Source: Dehalococcoidia bacterium
GTDB taxonomy: Bacteria; Chloroflexota; Dehalococcoidia; Dehalococcoidales; CSSed11-197
NCBI GenBank assembly: GCA_003563865.1
Contig: PWTP01000163.1
Location: 1 to 11,617, forward strand
Length of the DNA stretch: 11,617 nucleotides
Direction: 5' to 3'
Positions 6,666-11,617 of the stretch are shown one piece after another. A program made the translations under genes and the position numbers. The notes under the pieces are model-generated. The model was not told where the DNA came from and searched no databases. It saw nothing but the letters and a program-made list of their open reading frames with translations. Within the stretch, counting starts at the first letter, position 1. Every line of letters begins with the position of its first letter.

Positions 6666-6971
6666 ATGGACGAAAATAAATCCCAAAAACTGGCTGAGGA
6701 GTTTGTGAAAAGGGAGCCTACCTTTACCTTTGATGGCTTCGAAAACAGTTTGCAACTGGTAAAAACCCTGTATTCTGACATTGGGGAGACATGGACTTTT
6801 ATCTTCCAATTCGTATGCAGACAGGCCGGTTATGGAGATAGAACTGGACAAATGCTCGCCCAGGTATTAACCCCGCATAAAGCGGTGGTCACTGTCGCGC
6901 ATGGCAACATTAAGTCCGCCCTTATGGATGAGAAGTGGGACATGGTTACTCGGCAATTCATAGACTGCTAA
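6666..6971 (+). CDS. Hypothetical small protein, family not recognised
   Basis: A 101-residue soluble-looking protein starting MDENKSQKLAEEF. The N-terminal 40 residues are polar and helical in character. The middle (about 41-70) carries ETWTFIFQFVCRQAGYGDRTG with a single internal Cys51, and the protein ends DMVTRQFIDC with a second Cys at its last residue. The frame extends upstream to 6525 inside the protease tail, but residues before 6666 look non-coding. An alternative ATG is at 6654. Neither start has a clear Shine-Dalgarno site. It lies after the hairpin at 6578-6623 and directly before a rho-independent terminator 3 bp past its stop, which supports a real transcribed gene. No signal peptide, membrane helix or known motif is visible, and I assign no function. 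Confidence 0.6.
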   Translation: MDENKSQKLAEEFVKREPTFTFDGFENSLQLVKTLYSDIGETWTFIFQFVCRQAGYGDRTGQMLAQVLTPHKAVVTVAHGNIKSALMDEKWDMVTRQFIDC

Positions 6972-6973
6972 AC

Positions 6974-6998
6974 AACCGGCAGACAAGCTGGTTTTTTT
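6974..6998 (+). terminator. Rho-independent terminator after the small hypothetical gene
   Basis: AACCGGC (6974-6980) pairs with GCTGGTT (6987-6993), with one G-U pair, around the loop AGACAA. A run of seven T (6992-6998) follows. It begins 3 nt after the stop codon at 6971 and closes the plus-strand transcription unit before the convergent c-di-GMP gene. Confidence 0.8.
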
Positions 6999-7066
6999 AG
7001 CCTATTGTTATTCAGCGCCTCTCCTTGTGCAGGCAATCCGCTACTTATTTAAATATTTCTATCCGC

Positions 7067-7141
7067 TCAGACAAGCTTAATGATCCCACAAAATGTCGTC
7101 ACCAGTTCAGGATCCAATTGTGTTCCCGCATGTTTCTTTAG
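7067..7141 (-). pseudogene. Severed C-terminal tail of the HD-GYP domain
   Basis: Reading on in the same frame past the TAA at 7144-7142 gives 24 more sense codons, LKKHAGTQLDPELVTTFCGI-IKLV, then TGA (7069-7067). The segment GTQ(F/L)DPELV..F is the conserved end of HD-GYP domains, so this is the rest of the upstream gene cut off by one stop codon. A single base change from GAA (Glu) to TAA would explain it, since Glu is common at this position. No separate start or ribosome site is present. Confidence 0.85.
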
Positions 7142-9553
7142 TTATCTAACGGCGTCTTCCCGTGTCATGCGACCACGGTATGGCCTGGGGGTAGTCATGG
7201 CATCGTAGGCGTCGGCGATGGCAATGATGCGTGCCCCCTGGGGGATACTGCTGCCCTGTAAACCCGCTGGATAACCCCGGCCATCGTAGCGTTCGTGATG
7301 GTGCAGTATTAAAGGCAGGCAGTCGGAGAGCTCGGTTACATGGCGCAATATCTCAACACCGATTTCGGGATGAGCCTTGATGGGTTCCCACTCGGCAATG
7401 GTCAAGAATTCCTTTTTGTTAAGAATGGAGTCCTGTATTCCGATCTTGCCGATATCGTGTAATAAGCTGGCTGTACGTATGATGCTGACCTTGTTTTCCG
7501 GTAGCTTTATCGCCTCGGCGAGGGAGACGGCATATTCACTTACTTTACGCGAATGCCCATAGGTATAGCTGTCTTTGGCATCTACCGTTGCCGCCAGGGC
7601 ATGGATGATATTCAGTGAACGGGAGCGGCCGGATTGCTTAGCAGCAGATTTATTTTCACCGGAAGCTGAGACATCTGCAGTAAGGCCGGTACGGTTCCGG
7701 CCGGAATTCTTTGCATGATACAGAGCCGCGTCGGCTGCCCCGATTATCTCTTCTCGCATCACGCCATCACCCGGCCAGTTAGCGATACCCAGGCTTACAG
7801 TGACGGGCATGGTCCTTGAAGCGGGGTCAGCCTCAATCATTTTACGAATGCGCTCAGCAACCTTGTAAGCATCCTGAATAGTTGTTTCTGGCAGGATGAC
7901 GGCAAACTCTTCGCCGCCATAACGGAAGGCAAGATCAATGCTGCGTATAGCCTCTTTAATATATTCAGCCACCCTGCGCAAGACCTGGTCTCCGGCAAGA
8001 TGGCCATAGATATCGTTATATACCTTAAACAGGTCAATATCAAGCATTATCAGTGAAAATGTGGAGCCAAAACGTGAACCCCGGGCAATCTCCTGCTCCA
8101 GCCTTTCATGAAAATAGCGGTGGTTGTAAAGCCAGGTTAGTTCATCAGTATTGGCTTTTATCATCGCAGAATTATAAAGCTGGGCGTTTTCTAAAATCTC
8201 TCCTAACTCACCGGTGATCCCTTCCACCATCGAGATATCTTCGGCAGAGTACAGCCGGTGATTTTTCTTTTGGCCAAGGGCTATGATTGACACCATTTTG
8301 CCCTTGCTTTTTACCGGGAAAAACATCTTTATTCCCAGTTTATCCAGCTGTTGCCTCTCGTCTGTCCAGAGGGCTTTAAAGTGAGCCAGTCTGTCAATAC
8401 TATCCAGGCTTAGATGCCTGTTGTGTTTATCCAGCCAGAAAACAATGGGGTTGTCGGGATCGAATGAAAGTGTCTGATCGCTTTTTACTCCTTCGGCTTC
8501 AGGGTAGGCATAACAAACCTTAAAATAATCGCTGCTGCCATCTCTTATAAGCAGATAACCCCGCTCAACATTAATGGCATTGGTAAGCATGGGCAATAAT
8601 TGACAGGCAAGTTCTTTAAGGTTAAGAGATCTGCCCGTGTGGCGGCCAAAATCAGCAAGGGACTGGCGGTAAGCATAGCTTTGCCGGTAAAAAAGGCGGT
8701 CTATTGCCTGTTCAACATTTTGCCAGACCGGCCGGGAAATAAGAAATAATAAGATAACAAAAACCGAAGTGCCGGTAATAATGGCAACGTGTGCAATGGC
8801 AGGAAAAAGCCTCAAGCCTATAAACAGGCCTCCGGTATATATAGCGATAAACAGCATTAGAAGGATAAACCACCCCAGGCTACGTCTGGCGACCAGGCGG
8901 ATATCCAGCAGGTTGTATCTGGTAACAGCATAAGCAATGATGGCTATATTGGCAAAACTGCCGATATGGTCCAATGGCAATGCCTTTACAACAGGTATCA
9001 GGTTGGTATAAGCCAGGGGTGCCATGATGCACCAGCCGGCCAGCAGGTAGGCGGTGCGATTGCGCTCAATCGGATCTCTGGATTCCCGGTACTTTTTTCT
9101 TAGTAAATATAAAACTGAAAAGGTGTAAAAAAGGCTTAAAGCACCAATGGCATAAATCGCCGGACCGAGCGTGTGAACCAAAGCTCCGTCTTCAATGTAG
9201 GAATCTACTATAACCCAATCGGTGGTTAAAGAAACAAATAATAGAACCGGTAAAGCCAGGTAGCCAAGATGTACACCCCTCCCAGGTAAGCGACCGGTGT
9301 AGAGACGGACAAAATGGTAATAAGCTACCAGGGCAGCTACAAGGGCAACGGCAAGAATCCTGTTCCAGAGTAAAGCCAGCTCCGGTTCAGTCTGCAACCG
9401 CAGCATGAATGAAGTAAAGCTCCAGAAGGCCGCCAGCCCGAGATAGTAAGCAAATACCCGGTTTACCCTTTTATCAACCCTCTGGATGGCAAATATAAAA
9501 ACACAGATATAGGCAAGACAGGTAGCGAGGGGTACAGCAGCCCAGATGCTCAT
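7142..9553 (-). CDS. Membrane GGDEF/HD-GYP c-di-GMP protein with GAF-like domain, C-terminus cut by in-frame stop
   Basis: The encoded 803 residues form a hybrid cyclic-di-GMP enzyme. Residues 1-275 hold about eight hydrophobic helices resembling the N-terminal 7TM region of some histidine kinases. Residues about 290-460 are a GAF-like sensor. The GGDEF domain (about 465-625) has DELTWLYNHRYF, the metal-binding DIDLFK and an intact GGEEF (546-550), with an inhibitory-site RSID (537-540) exactly five residues before it. The HD-GYP domain (about 645-803) has HSRKVSEYA, LLHDIGK (His699-Asp700) and HHERYDGRGYP (752-762). One half would make and the other degrade c-di-GMP at the inner face of the membrane in response to a ligand. 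The coding frame ends early, at TAA 7142-7144 just after TREDAVR, though homologous sequence continues to 7067; the intact gene would encode 828 residues. Catalytic residues all precede the stop, but the last helix of the HD-GYP fold is lost. The start at 9553 has only a weak Shine-Dalgarno site (AGGAAG). Confidence 0.93.
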   Translation of the reverse strand: MSIWAAVPLATCLAYICVFIFAIQRVDKRVNRVFAYYLGLAAFWSFTSFMLRLQTEPELALLWNRILAVALVAALVAYYHFVRLYTGRLPGRGVHLGYLALPVLLFVSLTTDWVIVDSYIEDGALVHTLGPAIYAIGALSLFYTFSVLYLLRKKYRESRDPIERNRTAYLLAGWCIMAPLAYTNLIPVVKALPLDHIGSFANIAIIAYAVTRYNLLDIRLVARRSLGWFILLMLFIAIYTGGLFIGLRLFPAIAHVAIITGTSVFVILLFLISRPVWQNVEQAIDRLFYRQSYAYRQSLADFGRHTGRSLNLKELACQLLPMLTNAINVERGYLLIRDGSSDYFKVCYAYPEAEGVKSDQTLSFDPDNPIVFWLDKHNRHLSLDSIDRLAHFKALWTDERQQLDKLGIKMFFPVKSKGKMVSIIALGQKKNHRLYSAEDISMVEGITGELGEILENAQLYNSAMIKANTDELTWLYNHRYFHERLEQEIARGSRFGSTFSLIMLDIDLFKVYNDIYGHLAGDQVLRRVAEYIKEAIRSIDLAFRYGGEEFAVILPETTIQDAYKVAERIRKMIEADPASRTMPVTVSLGIANWPGDGVMREEIIGAADAALYHAKNSGRNRTGLTADVSASGENKSAAKQSGRSRSLNIIHALAATVDAKDSYTYGHSRKVSEYAVSLAEAIKLPENKVSIIRTASLLHDIGKIGIQDSILNKKEFLTIAEWEPIKAHPEIGVEILRHVTELSDCLPLILHHHERYDGRGYPAGLQGSSIPQGARIIAIADAYDAMTTPRPYRGRMTREDAVR

Positions 9554-9615
9554 TTATAAACTTCCTGCCAGCAAGGGCGGCATTAAACATCCTTTACTGT
9601 TTGCTATTTTACGCC

Positions 9616-9644
9616 ATTATGGCTGCAAAAGGAGGGCCTGTCAA
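9616..9644 (-). promoter_or_regulatory. Sigma-70-type promoter of the GGDEF/HD-GYP gene
   Basis: On the minus strand TTGACA (complement of 9639-9644) and CATAAT (complement of 9616-9621) are 17 bp apart. The predicted start near 9609 gives a leader of about 55 nt to the ATG at 9553. Spacing and hexamers are close to consensus. Confidence 0.65.
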
Positions 9645-9803
9645 TAATGCTTTTGCCCATTTTTTCTGCTTATATCCTGCCTAAAATAGATTATTTTATA
9701 CCACTTGATGCCTCAGTAGAGATAAAATTAATTGATTCAATAAACAGTACCGGTTTCTGGTGCCATTGCAAATAGTTGCTGCTACTTTTTATAAACTTTC
9801 CAG

Positions 9804-9812
9804 TGATATAAT
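9804..9812 (+). promoter_or_regulatory. Extended -10 promoter of the GNAT-like gene
   Basis: TGATATAAT is a perfect extended -10 (TGN plus TATAAT at 9807-9812), with no good -35 at 17 bp. Transcription from about 9819 leaves a leader of about 30 nt containing the Shine-Dalgarno site GGAGAAG (9832-9838). The remaining DNA between 9645 and 9803 is AT-rich and shows nothing else I can support. Confidence 0.6.
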
Positions 9813-9848
9813 AACGGCAATATTATCATCTGGAGAAGTCTCATTGAT

Positions 9849-11000
9849 TTGAAGATTGAAGAAATTCCCCTGGATAGCCCACGGCTAGAGGATTTTACCC
9901 ATTTACCCTGGCGTCTCTATCGACATGATCCGTGCTGGACACCGCCTTTGAAGGGTGAACTCCTCGGCAGCCGCCTCCTCGGTCTGAACGGGTTGCTCAG
10001 ACGATCACACCCCTATCACCGGCATGCCGATGTTATCCACTTTCTTGCCTGGAAAAATGGTGAGCCTGCAGGACGAATCTCGGCTGCTATAAACAAAAGG
10101 TATAACGAGCACCACAGCTGCCGGATTGGCTTTTTTGGCTTTTTTGAAGTTATCCATGATTATGAAGTTGCCAGCGCCCTGCTTGACCGCGCCTGCGTGT
10201 GGGTAAAAGATCGCGGTATGACCGTCCTGCGCGGCCCGGGTGAATATTCCAACGCCATCCACGAGCGCCAGGGTATACTGATAAACGGATTCGAACACCC
10301 CCCGACGGTTGAATTGACCCACAATCCCCCATTTTACAGCCAATTCTTAGAGCGGTACGGCTTTGGCAAAGCCAAAGACTACCACGCCTACATGCTGGAC
10401 CTGAAAACCCCAACCCCACACCGGTTGAACCATCTGGCAAAACAGGTTAAACAACACCGGGAGATTGAAACACGCCCGATCAATCTAAAGCATCTACACT
10501 ACGAGGTAAGCATGATAGTGGCGATTTATAACGAAGCCTGGTCTGGTAACTGGGGTTTTCTGCCCATCACCCACGAAGAAGCGGCCTCACTGGCAAACTT
10601 TCTGCGCTTGATTGTTGACCCGGGTATGGCACGCTTCGCTTTTGTCCGAGGCAGGCCAGTCGGGATGCTTGTAGCCTGCCCGGACCCTTATTATGCTTTG
10701 CGCCCACGCTGGCAGTGGTATGGTGATTCGGATTTTGTGCGTGTGGCCAGGTTACTGTGGAAGCGGCGTCGTATCCCCCTTGTTAGACTGATGCTCTTTG
10801 GGGTACACCCGGCCTTCCGTAAATCAGGCATTGATGCCTGTCTATTCAGCGAGGTTAAGGATTATGCAATGCAGCGGGGCTACCAGAAATGTGAAGCTTC
10901 ACTATTGCTGGAAGATAACCATTTGATTCTTGGCCCTTCAGAGTTTATGGGAGCCCGGAACTACAAGACCTGGCGAATTTACGATCTGAAACTGGAGTAA
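9849..11000 (+). CDS. GNAT-superfamily N-acetyltransferase-like protein
   Basis: A 383-residue cytosolic protein of a long GNAT-related family. The N-terminal part has PWRLYRHDPCWTPPL (20-34), HFLAWKNGEPAGRISAAIN (64-82), IGFFGFFEV (93-101) and RGPGEYSNAIHERQGILING (128-147), followed by HNPPFYSQFLERYGF (158-172). The C-terminal part carries LMLFGVHPAFRKSGIDACLF (314-333), which resembles GNAT motif A where acetyl-CoA pyrophosphate binds, then EASLLLEDNHLI. Two GNAT-like halves are likely, though only the second has a clear cofactor-type loop. The substrate is unknown. The start is TTG at 9849, 10 nt after GGAGAAG (9832-9838); no ATG lies nearby in frame, and an in-frame ATT at 9843 is a poorer option. 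The gene has its own extended -10 promoter and is divergent from the c-di-GMP gene. A 33-codon ORF begins 3 nt after its stop. Confidence 0.85.
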   Translation: MKIEEIPLDSPRLEDFTHLPWRLYRHDPCWTPPLKGELLGSRLLGLNGLLRRSHPYHRHADVIHFLAWKNGEPAGRISAAINKRYNEHHSCRIGFFGFFEVIHDYEVASALLDRACVWVKDRGMTVLRGPGEYSNAIHERQGILINGFEHPPTVELTHNPPFYSQFLERYGFGKAKDYHAYMLDLKTPTPHRLNHLAKQVKQHREIETRPINLKHLHYEVSMIVAIYNEAWSGNWGFLPITHEEAASLANFLRLIVDPGMARFAFVRGRPVGMLVACPDPYYALRPRWQWYGDSDFVRVARLLWKRRRIPLVRLMLFGVHPAFRKSGIDACLFSEVKDYAMQRGYQKCEASLLLEDNHLILGPSEFMGARNYKTWRIYDLKLE

Positions 11001-11003
11001 AAT

Positions 11004-11105
11004 ATGGAGTTCGTTATTGCCCGAGCAACTAAAGCTTATAAAAGAGCAATCAGGTCAACAGAACGAGGTTTTGTGAACACCGATATGCCATCGAAATATG
11101 GGTAA
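11004..11105 (+). CDS. Possible 33-codon small protein after the GNAT-like gene
   Basis: An ATG at 11004, 6 nt after GGAG (10994-10997), opens a 33-codon frame beginning MEFVIARATKAYKRAIRSTE and ending MPSKYG before TAA at 11103-11105. It begins 3 nt after the upstream stop, so it could be translated by coupling. The peptide is basic, with no signal or membrane segment. The strong hairpin at 11111-11146 begins 5 nt after its stop, which suits a gene end. I recognise no family, and it may be a chance frame or the relic of a longer gene. Confidence 0.35.
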   Translation: MEFVIARATKAYKRAIRSTERGFVNTDMPSKYG

Positions 11106-11110
11106 TAATG

Positions 11111-11146
11111 ACTTTGGCCTAGCCAGTAGTCCGGCTAGGCCAAAGT
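11111..11146. terminator. 14-bp perfect hairpin after the GNAT-like gene
   Basis: ACTTTGGCCTAGCC (11111-11124) and GGCTAGGCCAAAGT (11133-11146) pair without mismatch around an 8-nt loop. It is the strongest secondary structure in the window. It lies past the GNAT-like gene and the small ORF and before the convergent membrane miniprotein gene, so it could end or protect transcripts from both sides. It lacks a T run on either strand, so intrinsic termination is uncertain. Confidence 0.6.
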
Positions 11147-11245
11147 AGATATCAGTTACGGCATTGTTTACTCTTCCCAAGCACCTGTTAATTTCTCAGG
11201 AGACGGATTTTACGATTACACTTGCGGGGTTGTACTAAACACATA

Positions 11246-11263
11246 TTCATAACCCCTTATGAA
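11246..11263. repeat. Small perfect inverted repeat downstream of the membrane miniprotein
   Basis: TTCATAA (11246-11252) and TTATGAA (11257-11263) are perfect 7-bp arms with a CCCC loop. They lie 16 bp past the stop of the minus-strand miniprotein gene. The stem is AT-rich and weak, without a T tract. The rest of 11147-11278 shows no gene. Confidence 0.35.
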
Positions 11264-11278
11264 GCGGATGATGAGTGA

Positions 11279-11500
11279 TTAGGTAACCGCCTCCATGCCC
11301 GGCCAGAGGAATTGGAACATAGTAATACCAAGAGCTGCAAGAATAATGTAGAGCAAAAGCCCAAAAAAGCCTGCAATAACGGCTCCTTTACTAATTGCCT
11401 TTAGCTCGTCACTTCTTCCAGCAAAAACCCAGAATGTAATGAAGCCAAAAACAGGTACAAAGAAGGAAGCAATGTACACCAACCAGTTTACCCAGCCCAT
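11279..11500 (-). CDS. Small two-helix membrane protein, hypothetical
   Basis: A 73-residue protein with two hydrophobic helices, about residues 5-27 (WLVYIASFFVPVFGFITFWV) and 39-62 (GAVIAGFFGLLLYIILAALG). They are joined by a short charged loop, AGRSDELKAISK, and followed by a short tail. Such hairpin membrane miniproteins are common and mostly uncharacterised. The start is well supported: the Shine-Dalgarno site AAGGAGGTG (complement of 11505-11513) lies 4 nt before the ATG, and a near-consensus promoter is upstream. The protein probably sits in the cytoplasmic membrane; I assign no role. Confidence 0.82.
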   Translation of the reverse strand: MGWVNWLVYIASFFVPVFGFITFWVFAGRSDELKAISKGAVIAGFFGLLLYIILAALGITMFQFLWPGMEAVT

Positions 11501-11529
11501 ATGACACCTCCTTAATATTTATTAATTAA

Positions 11530-11558
11530 ATTGTAAAAGCAATCCCCTTTCGTTTCAA
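11530..11558 (-). promoter_or_regulatory. Sigma-70-type promoter of the membrane miniprotein gene
   Basis: On the minus strand TTGAAA (complement of 11553-11558) and TACAAT (complement of 11530-11535) are separated by 17 bp. The start point near 11523 gives a leader of about 22 nt that contains the Shine-Dalgarno site. The surrounding DNA to 11617 is very AT-rich with no further gene visible. Confidence 0.65.
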
Positions 11559-11617
11559 TATATTTTTGCGCTGAAAAAAGGAAAAGCTTGAATTTTTTAA
11601 TTAGAGGCTTGGCAACC

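Noticed and set aside
6980..7078. Direct repeat CAGACAAGCT at 6980-6989 and 7069-7078
   Set aside because: Only 10 nt long, with one copy inside the terminator loop and stem; no mobile element or target-site context, so chance is the simpler explanation.
1..11617. CRISPR array, transposon, phage, tRNA or rRNA
   Set aside because: No spaced repeats, transposase, integrase, terminal inverted repeats or RNA gene sequence could be recognised.

Overview
The window is a bacterial chromosomal segment of medium GC with strong Shine-Dalgarno sites and compact gene spacing. It carries a lipoprotein with a Thr/Pro-rich 'TVTQPP' linker, paired DegV-family proteins beside a PlsY-like protein, a secreted S8 protease with C-terminal Ig-like modules, and a GGDEF/HD-GYP hybrid. 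This mix is compatible with an uncultured member of the Chloroflexota, perhaps Dehalococcoidia. That assignment is a guess from gene flavour: there is no rRNA, tRNA or marker gene to anchor it.

Layout. Positions 1-256 are AT-rich upstream DNA leading to a lipoprotein gene (257-869, +) broken by a one-base frameshift at a T run. Positions 870-1118 hold no gene, only an inverted repeat. A three-gene minus-strand cluster follows, in transcription order: DegV/FakB-like (3749-2850), PlsY-like acyltransferase (2732-2055), second DegV/FakB-like (1955-1119). Divergent from it is a MarR-family regulator (3985-4512, +) with a good promoter whose -10 is overlapped by an AT-rich palindrome. Next on the plus strand come a possible 14-codon leader peptide and a secreted subtilisin-like protease (4580-6556). 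A hairpin, a small unidentified protein (6666-6971) and a rho-independent terminator follow. A large minus-strand membrane c-di-GMP protein (9553-7142) comes next; an in-frame TAA removes the last ~25 residues of its HD-GYP domain. After a divergent promoter region there is a GNAT-like protein (9849-11000, +), a 33-codon possible small ORF and a strong 14-bp perfect hairpin. A two-helix membrane miniprotein (11500-11279, -) with its own promoter closes the window.

How the parts fit. DegV proteins are fatty-acid-binding proteins (FakB type) and PlsY uses acyl-phosphate to acylate glycerol-3-phosphate, so the minus-strand cluster looks like a fatty-acid handling or phospholipid-entry module. 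A MarR regulator next to it recalls FabT, the MarR-family lipid regulator of streptococci. However, the PlsY-like protein has lost most recognised active-site residues and one DegV has lost its C-terminal HxGPG motif, so the module may have a changed function. Two genes (lipoprotein and c-di-GMP enzyme) carry single-base lesions that look like recent inactivation or sequence error. I see no CRISPR array, transposon, phage or defence system.
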